From the NCBI RefSeq assembly GCF_016735595.1, contig NZ_JAERRB010000003.1, positions 609,401 to 673,400 of the forward strand: a DNA stretch of 64,000 nucleotides. The letters run 5' to 3'. The position numbers and the translations under genes are program-made. The DNA is from Chryseolinea lacunae. Its GTDB lineage: Bacteria; Bacteroidota; Bacteroidia; Cytophagales; Cyclobacteriaceae. Below are positions 26,314 through 34,602 of the stretch, piece by piece (the stretch's first letter is position 1; the number at the start of each line of letters is the position of its first letter). The notes below the pieces were generated by a model. The model worked only from the letters and a program-made list of their open reading frames with translations. It was not told where the DNA came from and did no database searches.

Positions 26314-27075
26314 TTATGCGTTGAGCCAGCGTGTCACCACGTCCACAAACTCCTGGGGTTTTTCGGCTTGCACCCAATGGCCGGTCTCCATCGTTTCGAG
26401 ACGCGCGTTGGGGAAAACGCTGGTGATCTTTTCCCAATCCGAATCGGGAATGTATTTCGAAAAACGACCGCGAATGAAAAGCGTGGGTTTCTCGAACGTG
26501 CCCTGCACGTGCAGGTCAACGCCAATGTTGCTGAGCTGTTCGCTGATGAGGGGCAGGTTTATTTTCCACGTGAATCCGCCTTCCGCTTTTCGTTGCAGAT
26601 TTTTCAGGAGGAACTGGCGAACATCGGGTTCAGGAACATATTCCGACAGCAGCGTGTCGGCTTCGTTGCGCGAGGCAAGCGTGCCAATGGGGATGGCGTT
26701 AAGACCTTTCACGATCACATAGTGCTCCAGGTCGTAGCGCCGGGGGGATATGTCTACCACAATGAGCTTGTCCAGTTTGTCGGGATGTGTAAGCGCAAAA
26801 TTCATGGCCACCTTGCCGCCCATGGAGTGACCAAGGATGACCGGGTTCTTAATGTTTTGCGCGTCGATAAATTCCGCCAGGTCCGCCACCATGCTGGGAT
26901 AATTAAACGCGTCGCTGTGGGGCGACTGGCCATGGTCGCGAAGGTCCACGGTGTAGACTTTATAACTGGGCGACAAAAGTTTGGCCTGGGTCAGCCAGTT
27001 GTCGCTGGAGCCAAACAGGCCGTGGAGGATGATGAGCGGCGAACCCTCGCCGTATTCGCGAAAAAATAATTGCAT
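26314..27075 (-). CDS. alpha/beta hydrolase (YbfF-type esterase)
   Basis: The 253-residue enzyme has the alpha/beta-hydrolase fold with oxyanion-strand motif ILHGLFGSSDNW, nucleophile Ser84 in LGHSMGG and catalytic His233 in TGHWVQAEKP. Sequence and length match YbfF-like esterases that act on short acyl or acyl-CoA esters. It is the first gene of a two-gene unit with the aldo/keto reductase and is divergent from lysA across 72 bases. Confidence 0.92.
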   Translation of the reverse strand: MQLFFREYGEGSPLIILHGLFGSSDNWLTQAKLLSPSYKVYTVDLRDHGQSPHSDAFNYPSMVADLAEFIDAQNIKNPVILGHSMGGKVAMNFALTHPDKLDKLIVVDISPRRYDLEHYVIVKGLNAIPIGTLASRNEADTLLSEYVPEPDVRQFLLKNLQRKAEGGFTWKINLPLISEQLSNIGVDLHVQGTFEKPTLFIRGRFSKYIPDSDWEKITSVFPNARLETMETGHWVQAEKPQEFVDVVTRWLNA

Positions 27076-27122
27076 AGGGCAAATTAAATAAGGCGAAGGC
27101 AGAATATAAGGGTGTGTGCCGT

Positions 27123-27130
27123 TATATTTG
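27123..27130 (+). promoter_or_regulatory. -7 promoter element of lysA
   Basis: TATATTTG matches TAnnTTTG exactly and lies 18 bases before ATG 27148. It falls inside the coding region that would result if the earlier ATG at 27112 were used, which argues for the later start. Confidence 0.5.
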
Positions 27131-27147
27131 ACACTTTTAATTTTACC

Positions 27148-28380
27148 ATGGACCTGTTAAACGGAACGTATTCCATTCAAGGAATTCCCGCGCTCGACAT
27201 CGCGAAACAATTCGGCACTCCCCTCTATGTTTATGATGCCGACAAAATCGGCCAGCAGATCAAAAATCTGAAGAATGCATTTTCGGGTGCCGACGTAAAC
27301 GTGAAGTATGCGGCCAAGGCCCTCACCAACATTTCCATTCTCAAACTCATCCGCAAGAACGGTGCGGGCATCGAAGTGGTGTCGCTCCAGGAAGCGCACA
27401 TTGCCCTGAAAGCCGGGTTCACCCCCACCGAAATCGTGTTCACTCCCAGCGGGGTCGACTTCAGCGAGATTGTGGAAGGCGTTAGCCTCGGCCTCGGCAT
27501 CAACCTCGACAACCTGTCGGTGTTGCAAAAGTTTGGCGAGAAATATAAGAACACCTACCCCTGTGGCATCCGCCTCAACCCGCACATCATGGCGGGCGGC
27601 AACCTGAAAATATCCACCGGCCACAGCAACTCCAAGTTTGGCATCTCGGTGCAACAGATCGACCTCATCAAAGACATTGTGAAGACCCACGATGTGAAAA
27701 TCCGTGGCCTGCATGTGCACACCGGTTCGGAGATCACCGAAACCGACGTGTTTCTGAAAATGGCCGATGTGTTGTTTAGCGTGGCCAATGATTTTCCCGA
27801 CCTGAAGTTCATCGACTTTGGAAGCGGTTTCAAAGTGGCCTATAAAGAAGGCGACAAGGTGACCAACGTGAACGATGTGGGCGCGCAGCTCACTAAAATA
27901 TTTAACGAATTCTGCCAGCACTACGGCCGCAAGCTGGAGCTGTGGGTGGAACCGGGAAAATATATCGTGAGCGAATCGGGAACCCTGCTGGTGCAAGCCA
28001 ACGTGGTGAAGGCCACACCCACGGTCACGTTTGTGGGGGTGAATTCGGGCCTGAATCACCTTATACGCCCCATGATGTATGAAGCCTATCACCACATTGT
28101 GAACGTGTCGAACCCGGCTGCTCCCGAAAAGGTGTATACCGTGGTGGGCTATATCTGCGAAACCGACACGTTTGGTGCCGACCGGAAACTGAGCGAAGTG
28201 CGCGAAGGCGATATCCTGGCGTTGAAAAACGCAGGAGCCTACGGTTTTTCCATGTCGTCGAACTACAATTCGCGCCCGCGTCCGGCCGAAGTCATGGTCA
28301 TCAACGGCCAGGCCAAGCTGATCCGCGAACGCGAAACACTGGAAGACATCATGAAACGTCAAATCGAAATAGACGTGTAG
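27148..28380 (+). CDS. lysA: diaminopimelate decarboxylase
   Basis: The enzyme decarboxylates meso-diaminopimelate to lysine, the last step of the pathway, using PLP. The 410-residue product has Lys57 in VKYAAKAL as the PLP lysine, HVHTGSEI, FIDFGSGF, the Gly-rich phosphate site and EPGKYIV, plus GYICETDTF contributing Cys and Glu from the partner subunit of the dimer. ATG 27148 gives the normal N terminus; the ATG 36 bases upstream adds an unconserved segment and overlaps the promoter element. No other lysine gene is adjacent. Confidence 0.95.
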   Translation: MDLLNGTYSIQGIPALDIAKQFGTPLYVYDADKIGQQIKNLKNAFSGADVNVKYAAKALTNISILKLIRKNGAGIEVVSLQEAHIALKAGFTPTEIVFTPSGVDFSEIVEGVSLGLGINLDNLSVLQKFGEKYKNTYPCGIRLNPHIMAGGNLKISTGHSNSKFGISVQQIDLIKDIVKTHDVKIRGLHVHTGSEITETDVFLKMADVLFSVANDFPDLKFIDFGSGFKVAYKEGDKVTNVNDVGAQLTKIFNEFCQHYGRKLELWVEPGKYIVSESGTLLVQANVVKATPTVTFVGVNSGLNHLIRPMMYEAYHHIVNVSNPAAPEKVYTVVGYICETDTFGADRKLSEVREGDILALKNAGAYGFSMSSNYNSRPRPAEVMVINGQAKLIRERETLEDIMKRQIEIDV

Positions 28381-28462
28381 TTTGTCGCCGGCCTTACCTT
28401 TCTGCACGGGCCATCAACTTTTTTAAGCAGGCAAGCGTTATTTTAGCATTCCGAAAAATTCC

Positions 28463-30580
28463 ATGATCATGTTGAAGCGGTTCTCATTCATTTGCACAGT
28501 AGTTCTCCTTTCGATAGCCGCACAGGCTCAGATCCTTCAGCCGGCAAAGCTCAGTGTGGAAACACCGGCAAAGCCCGTAGCCGTGGGCGACGAAATTGAG
28601 CTGGTTTTCAAAGCCACGATCGACAAAAACTGGTATATCTATTCCGTTGATTTTGACGGCGAATGTGGGCCAATCCCCCTGGCGGTGACCCTGGAAAAAC
28701 ATCCCAGCTTTAGCCTGGTGGGAAACCTCCGGGCCGTAGAAGACAAACCTAAACACGACAAGATTTTTGATTGTGATGTGCGCATCTTTATCGGCACAGG
28801 TGAGTTTCGTCAGAAAATAAAAATCCTTTCGCCGGATGTGAAGATTGTGGGTGCCTACGAAGGGCAAGTGTGTTCGGAAGTGGAAGGGAAATGCGTGCTC
28901 TTCAGCGGCGACCTGAGCGTCGGTCCTTTTAAAGTTACCGGCGAAAAAAAAAACGACAGTGAAAAGCAAGCCCCTCAGCAAACCACAAAAATAGAGACGA
29001 CGCTTCCGGCGGCGCCTGCCATTAAAAAAGAAAAAAAAATCGATTCTGCGTCTGCCCCAGCCGTTGCAACCACCACACCCGCAAAAACCTATGGCGAAAA
29101 CAAAGGTCCGCAGCTCGATCCTACGCTGAGCAAAGAAGACCCCAGCCAGAATTCCTACCTCGGCTTTTTTATACTCTCTTTTGTGGCCGGCCTCTTCGCG
29201 CTGCTCACACCCTGTGTTTTCCCGATGATGCCCATGACGGTGAGCTTCTTCACGGGTCCGGGTCGCACCAAATCGCAGGCACTCATCTATGGCCTTTCCA
29301 TCATCATCATCTATACGCTCATTGGCACGGCCGTGGCCCCGCTCATGGGACCCGAAACAGCCAACCACCTCTCTACGGAGTGGCTACCCAACCTCATTTT
29401 CTTTGCCGTGTTCATCGTGTTCGGACTTTCTTTTTTGGGCTTGTTCGAGATCACCCTGCCGGGCACATTCATCAACAAAATGGATCAGCAATCGGAGAAG
29501 GGTGGCTGGATCGGCATCTTCTTTATGGCCTTCACACTGGTGCTGGTTTCTTTTTCGTGCACCGGTCCATTGGTGGGCAGCATCCTGGTGTCGTCGGCCG
29601 GAGGAGAATTTCTGAAACCGATTGTCGGCATGGTAGGCTTTTCGCTCGCGTTTGCCATACCCTTCACGTTGTTCGCGTTCTTTCCGGGCTGGATGAACTC
29701 GCTCCCCAAATCGGGCGGCTGGCTCAACTCGGTGAAAGTGATCCTGGGTTTTATCGAAATAGCCCTCGCCTTCAAATTCCTCAGCATCGCCGACCAGGCG
29801 TTTCACTGGCGAATTCTCGATCGTGAAATCAACATTGCCATCTGGATTGTAACCGTGGCCCTGATGGGTCTCTATTTGATGAAAGCCTTCCGCCTTCCCG
29901 GCGACACGGGCAAAGACGCCGAAGACAAACGCGTGGGTGTGCCCCGGCTAGTGCTGGCCATGGTGGCGTTCACGTTCCTGGTCTACCTCATCCCCGGCAT
30001 GTGGGGTGCGCCGTTGAAATCGCTGGCCGGCTATTTACCGCCACTCTATACGCACGACTTTGACCTGGTTTCCAAAAACGAAACGGCAAACCAGATTTGT
30101 GAAGAACCGAAGTATTCCGAATTCCTGCACCTGCCCCACGGCCTTCAGGGTTATTTTGACTACGATCAGGCGCTGGCCTGCGCGCGTCAGCAAAACAAAC
30201 CACTCTTTATAGACTTCACCGGCCACGGCTGCACCAACTGCCGCGAAATGGAAGCCGTGGTGTGGTCTGATCCCGAGGTGCTGAAACGTTTGCAGAACGA
30301 CTTTGTGATCGTGGCCCTGTATGTGGACGACAAAACGGAGCTTCCGGAGTCGGAATGGTACACGTCGGCCTACGACAAGAAAGTGAAAAAGACCATCGGC
30401 AAGCAAAACGCCGACCTGCAGATTGCTAACCTGAACAACAACGCCCAGCCGTTCTATATCCTGGAGGGCAACGACGAAAAAGTGCTGGTGGCGCCCTACG
30501 GCTACGACAAGAATGTGGCCAGCTTCGTGAAGTTTCTCGACAGCGCCAAGAAGAAATTCGCCGCGTCGGCCTCGAAATAG
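28463..30580 (+). CDS. dsbD: thiol:disulfide interchange protein DsbD family, cytochrome c biogenesis type
   Basis: The protein passes electrons across the inner membrane to periplasmic disulfides. In its 705 residues it has a signal peptide, an N-terminal DsbD-alpha-like domain (about 25-165), a low-complexity Lys/Ala/Thr linker (about 170-220), eight or so membrane helices with the Cys pair in LLTPCVFPMMP and SFSCTGPLVG, and a C-terminal thioredoxin-like domain with active site GCTNC (Cys590 and Cys593). All three redox stations are therefore present. The next gene starts 220 bases on, after a terminator, so it is probably monocistronic. Confidence 0.92.
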   Translation: MIMLKRFSFICTVVLLSIAAQAQILQPAKLSVETPAKPVAVGDEIELVFKATIDKNWYIYSVDFDGECGPIPLAVTLEKHPSFSLVGNLRAVEDKPKHDKIFDCDVRIFIGTGEFRQKIKILSPDVKIVGAYEGQVCSEVEGKCVLFSGDLSVGPFKVTGEKKNDSEKQAPQQTTKIETTLPAAPAIKKEKKIDSASAPAVATTTPAKTYGENKGPQLDPTLSKEDPSQNSYLGFFILSFVAGLFALLTPCVFPMMPMTVSFFTGPGRTKSQALIYGLSIIIIYTLIGTAVAPLMGPETANHLSTEWLPNLIFFAVFIVFGLSFLGLFEITLPGTFINKMDQQSEKGGWIGIFFMAFTLVLVSFSCTGPLVGSILVSSAGGEFLKPIVGMVGFSLAFAIPFTLFAFFPGWMNSLPKSGGWLNSVKVILGFIEIALAFKFLSIADQAFHWRILDREINIAIWIVTVALMGLYLMKAFRLPGDTGKDAEDKRVGVPRLVLAMVAFTFLVYLIPGMWGAPLKSLAGYLPPLYTHDFDLVSKNETANQICEEPKYSEFLHLPHGLQGYFDYDQALACARQQNKPLFIDFTGHGCTNCREMEAVVWSDPEVLKRLQNDFVIVALYVDDKTELPESEWYTSAYDKKVKKTIGKQNADLQIANLNNNAQPFYILEGNDEKVLVAPYGYDKNVASFVKFLDSAKKKFAASASK

Positions 30581-30625
30581 GGGTTGTCGCGTTCCGGGAA
30601 AGCAGGACGTTCATGCCCTGTCATG

Positions 30626-30667
30626 ACCCCTCACCGCCTGGAAGCGCCGCTTCGGGTTGTGAGGGGT
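30626..30667 (+). terminator. terminator after dsbD
   Basis: ACCCCTCAC at 30626-30634 pairs with GTGAGGGGT at 30659-30667, followed by TTTG. The 24-base loop contains a smaller GC-rich hairpin. It lies 45 bases after the dsbD stop. Confidence 0.65.
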
Positions 30668-30745
30668 TTTGAATTCTGAAACAATGGGTTATATTTGAAA
30701 AGCAAGTGGTTTCTTACATGGCCTAGGCCAATTTTTTAAACTTCG

Positions 30746-30753
30746 TATCTTTG
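30746..30753 (+). promoter_or_regulatory. candidate -7 promoter element for the M23 peptidase gene
   Basis: TATCTTTG matches TAnnTTTG exactly, 48 bases before ATG 30801. No clear TTTG -33 element sits 19-21 bases upstream. Confidence 0.45.
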
Positions 30754-30800
30754 CCACTCTATTTTTTAACTGCCGCAAGGCTAAAAACCCAAAGACCCTC

Positions 30801-32084
30801 ATGCAAAAACGCTGGTTAGGATTTATTCTCGTCGCTGTCCTCACGGTAGCGGTAGTGCTCACAAACCGATATTATCTCCCCACACTGATGCAAACCGAAG
30901 CCTCGCTCGACACAGCGAAGGTGGTGGTGGCAAAAGCCCCCAGCGTGCTCTATGGCATGGTGGTGGACAACTACACGGTGATCGAAGACAAGATCAAACG
31001 CAACGAGCGTCTCGGCGACATCCTCACGGCCTATAATGTGCCTGCCAGCATCATCCATCAGATATCACAGCTTTCGCGCAACGTGTTCGACGTTCGCAAG
31101 ATTGCTCCCAACAAAAAATACACACTGCTCTGCAATCAGACGGATTCGTTAAAGACCGCCAAAGTGCTGGTATACGAACCCAACTCCATCGACTATATCG
31201 TGTTCCGTTTTGAAGATACCCTCTGGGTTGACGTTTGCAAACGCGACGTGGTGATTCTGGAGAAAAGCATTGCTGGCGAAATTCGCTCCAACCTCTCCGA
31301 AACTATTGAAGAACTGGGCATCTCGCACGAACTCACCAACAAGTTTGTCGACATCTTTGGCTGGCAGGTAGACTTCCAGCGTTTGCAGAAAGGCGACAAG
31401 TTCAAACTCATCTATGAAGAAGCACAGGTAGAAGGCGTGTCGGTAGGCATCAAACAAATCAACGGCATCTACTTCGAACACTTCGGCCATCCTTATTATG
31501 CCGTTCCGTTCGATCAGGGCGAAGGCATCGACTATTTTGACGACGAAGGCAAAAGCACACGCAAAGCCTTGTTGAAATACCCCATCGAATTCACGCGCAT
31601 CAGCTCGCGCTACACCATGAGCCGTTTTCATCCCGTGCAAAAACGTTGGAAGGCTCACCTGGGCACCGACTTTGCGGCACCTGTGGGCACACCCATCCGC
31701 ACCGTGGGCGATGGCGTGGTGGAAGAAGCACAATACAAATCCAACAACGGCAACTATGTGAAAGTACGTCACAACGGTACGTATACCACACAGTACCTTC
31801 ACATGTCGCGCATTGCCGACGGCATCCGTGCAGGCATGCACATTCGCCAGGGCCAAACCATTGGCTACGTAGGCAGCACCGGCCTGGCCACCGGCCCGCA
31901 CCTTTGCTACCGCTTCTGGAGAAATGGTGTGCAGGTAGACGCCTTGCGTGTGGAGCTTCCGCCGTCGGAACCCGTGAAAAAAGATCACGAGGCCGAATTC
32001 AATGCGCTGAAAGAAAAGCTGGTTCGCAAGCTGGAAGCCATTCCATTCCCCGAACAGAAGCAAGATCCCATCGCATCGCTCTGA
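30801..32084 (+). CDS. membrane-anchored M23 family metallopeptidase
   Basis: Such proteins cleave peptidoglycan cross-bridges or regulate other hydrolases. The 427-residue product has one N-terminal membrane helix, a long OapA/LysM-like periplasmic part, and a LytM domain (about 280-385) with HLGTD (His286, Asp290), YLHMS (His334) and GPHLCYRFW. In the last motif the second His of the usual HxH zinc-binding pair is Cys369. I recall the same Cys in related Bacteroidota proteins, and Cys can bind zinc, so it is uncertain whether the enzyme is active. The flanking promoter and terminator suggest a single-gene unit. Confidence 0.9.
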   Translation: MQKRWLGFILVAVLTVAVVLTNRYYLPTLMQTEASLDTAKVVVAKAPSVLYGMVVDNYTVIEDKIKRNERLGDILTAYNVPASIIHQISQLSRNVFDVRKIAPNKKYTLLCNQTDSLKTAKVLVYEPNSIDYIVFRFEDTLWVDVCKRDVVILEKSIAGEIRSNLSETIEELGISHELTNKFVDIFGWQVDFQRLQKGDKFKLIYEEAQVEGVSVGIKQINGIYFEHFGHPYYAVPFDQGEGIDYFDDEGKSTRKALLKYPIEFTRISSRYTMSRFHPVQKRWKAHLGTDFAAPVGTPIRTVGDGVVEEAQYKSNNGNYVKVRHNGTYTTQYLHMSRIADGIRAGMHIRQGQTIGYVGSTGLATGPHLCYRFWRNGVQVDALRVELPPSEPVKKDHEAEFNALKEKLVRKLEAIPFPEQKQDPIASL

Positions 32085-32170
32085 TATATTTTTTTATTTA
32101 ACGCTGCGTTGATAGATCATCCGCTTTTTCTTAGCTTTTTTGCTTAAGAATCATCCGAGATCACAACAGC

Positions 32171-34459
32171 ATGCGGCGTGCGCTCCCGATAGTTTTCATA
32201 TTCATAACGGCTTTTGCCAATGCCCAAAAAGTGGGCCTTGTGCTCAGTGGAGGTGCGGCAAAAGGATTGGCACACGTGGGTGTGCTGAAAGCGCTGGAGG
32301 AAAATGAAATTCCCATCGACTACGTAGTCGGCACCAGCATGGGTGGCATCATTGGCGGTTGCTATGTGGCTGGCATGAGTCCGGGGCAGATCGAAGACAT
32401 GGTGTTGTCGGAGCACTTTCTGCGATGGATCAACGGCCTTCCCGAAACCGGCTACAACTACTACTACCACCGTCCCGACGAAACGCCACAGTTTCTGAAG
32501 GTCAATCTCGCGCTCGATTCCACCTTCAATTTTCAGCTCAACTCCAGCATCGCCAACGACGTGTCGCTGAATTTTGTGCTGGCCGAAAAAATGGCGCAGG
32601 CCTCGGCCATCTCCAACAGCAACTTCGACAGTTTGTTTGTGCCCTTCCGCGTGGTGGCTGCCGACATTTTCACACAAAACGAAGTGGTGCTTTCAAAAGG
32701 CTCGCTCAGCGATGCACTCCGCGCCACGCAAACGGTTCCATTCTTCTATAATCCCATTCGCGTCGACGGCAAATACCTCTTCGACGGCGGCGTCTATAAT
32801 AACTTTCCTGTCGACGTTGCCCAACGCGACTTTAACCCCGATGTGATTCTGGGCGTGAACGTGTCGGGAAAAATCTTTGATGAATATCCCTACGACCAGG
32901 ACGAAAAACTGATCTCCCACTCCTTATTGTATCTGCTGCTCGACAAGTCCGATCCGGCCCGCATCCCCAGCAGCGGTGTGTACATCCAGCCGAACCTGAA
33001 AGGTTTCACCTCGTTCGATTTTGCCCGCGTAAAAAGTTTGATCGACAGCGGCTATGTGCAAACGATGCGGCAAATGGACGAGATCAAACAGAAGGTGGCC
33101 GCGCGCGTTGCCTGCGACGACGTGATGACGCGACGCAATCGTTTCAACGATCAAAATGTGCCCATGGCCTTCGACGCCATTTTGTTCAAAGGCTACAGCT
33201 CGAACCAACGGGGCTATATACGCACCATTTTCCGCAACCGTAAAAATCAGGGCAAGTTTCAATTCAGCCAGATCAAAAGCGGCTACTTCAAGCTGGTGTC
33301 GGAAGACTATTTCACCAACACCTACCCCAGCATCCTCTACAACCACGAGCAACGGAATTTTAACCTGCAACTGACACGCCGCCCACAGCAGAATTTTCAG
33401 GTGGGCTTTGGCGGCGTCATTGCCACCCGCGACATCAGCAACGTGTTTCTCGGACTCAACTATTATTACTTCAACAAAATCCTCACCCACTACTCAGCCG
33501 ACTTTCAGACGGGCAATTATTATAAGTCGGCCATCCTGAAATTGAGGATGGACTTTCCGTATCAGTTCTACCTTGAGCCCATGGTATCATTCGATTCCTG
33601 GGACTACCTGAACAACGACGACTTGCTGCGGTCGGTGTCGCTGCCCACCATTCTGCGAAGGATCAACCGTAAATATGGGGTGCGCGTTGGGGTGCCGGTC
33701 AAAAATTCGTTCAAGGGCATTTTCAGCATCGAAGGCATCAGCAACATCGACCGCTATATCAATGGCGATGTGTTCATCAGCACCGATCAGCTTGACGAGC
33801 TTCGCCTGCGCGGATACAAGGCGGGCCTCAGCCTTTCAACCAACACGTTGAACCGGCGACAGTATGCGTCGGCAGGAAGGTCGTTTGCTTTTTCGGGCGA
33901 ATATTTTTCGGTGCGCGAGAAGTTCGCGCCGGGCAACACCTCGGTGCGCACTTCACCGGCATCGGTGCATCACTCCTGGTTCAGGGCGAGGGCCACGGCC
34001 GAACAGTACTTTAACCTGGGTTGGTATAAACTGGGCTATCTCACGGAAGTGGTGTTTTCCAATCAGCCACCGTTCCAGAACTACACGGGCACCATCATCA
34101 ACGCGCCGGCCTTCATGCCCATGCAGGACAGCCGCACGTTGCTGCTCCAGAACTTCCGGTCGTTCAACTACCTGGCCGGGGGCATACGCAATGTGTTCAC
34201 CCTGCGCAACAAGCTCGACTTCCGGGTGGAGGGATACCTGTTCAAACCGTTGGACTATCTTCAGGAGAATGCCAACCAGGAGGCGGTGAACTCAGAAGAC
34301 CTTAACACGTTTTTCTTCGCGGGCACGGCCGGGCTTGTGTTTCACTCACCCATCGGACCCCTCAGCCTCAGTGTCAATTATTATGATGACAGGGAAAACC
34401 AGTTGGGTATATTATTGCACGTCGGCTTCCTGTTGTTTAACAAACACTCCCTGGAATAA
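32171..34459 (+). CDS. patatin-like phospholipase fused to outer-membrane beta-barrel
   Basis: The 762-residue protein resembles PlpD-like type V autotransporters. After a signal peptide (cleaved after ANA) comes a patatin domain: oxyanion loop GGAAKG (27-32), nucleophile Ser56 in GTSMG and catalytic Asp205 in FDGGVYNNFP. Residues from about 310 on form a POTRA-like linker and a C-terminal BamA-type barrel of alternating strands. The lipase part would then face the periplasm or the outside. It is 87 bases after the M23 gene and is probably constitutive envelope equipment; substrate unknown. Confidence 0.87.
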   Translation: MRRALPIVFIFITAFANAQKVGLVLSGGAAKGLAHVGVLKALEENEIPIDYVVGTSMGGIIGGCYVAGMSPGQIEDMVLSEHFLRWINGLPETGYNYYYHRPDETPQFLKVNLALDSTFNFQLNSSIANDVSLNFVLAEKMAQASAISNSNFDSLFVPFRVVAADIFTQNEVVLSKGSLSDALRATQTVPFFYNPIRVDGKYLFDGGVYNNFPVDVAQRDFNPDVILGVNVSGKIFDEYPYDQDEKLISHSLLYLLLDKSDPARIPSSGVYIQPNLKGFTSFDFARVKSLIDSGYVQTMRQMDEIKQKVAARVACDDVMTRRNRFNDQNVPMAFDAILFKGYSSNQRGYIRTIFRNRKNQGKFQFSQIKSGYFKLVSEDYFTNTYPSILYNHEQRNFNLQLTRRPQQNFQVGFGGVIATRDISNVFLGLNYYYFNKILTHYSADFQTGNYYKSAILKLRMDFPYQFYLEPMVSFDSWDYLNNDDLLRSVSLPTILRRINRKYGVRVGVPVKNSFKGIFSIEGISNIDRYINGDVFISTDQLDELRLRGYKAGLSLSTNTLNRRQYASAGRSFAFSGEYFSVREKFAPGNTSVRTSPASVHHSWFRARATAEQYFNLGWYKLGYLTEVVFSNQPPFQNYTGTIINAPAFMPMQDSRTLLLQNFRSFNYLAGGIRNVFTLRNKLDFRVEGYLFKPLDYLQENANQEAVNSEDLNTFFFAGTAGLVFHSPIGPLSLSVNYYDDRENQLGILLHVGFLLFNKHSLE

Positions 34460-34602
34460 CGGAGGAATGAAGGGTTAGTGCAGGGTTAGGATCGTCAACG
34501 ACTGACCTTAAGTATTTTGTTTCCTTTTTGATGTACTGTTTTCGGCCGAAAGTTGATTTTTTTAACTAAGTTTAAAACTAGATTTCTAACCTGACGAAGT
34601 GC

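Noticed and set aside
26200-27069. 289-codon plus-strand frame opposite the alpha/beta hydrolase
   Set aside because: It is antisense to a well-supported hydrolase gene and its product has no family features.
27157-28407. 416-codon minus-strand frame opposite lysA
   Set aside because: His/Val-rich product without domains; a consequence of codon bias in lysA.
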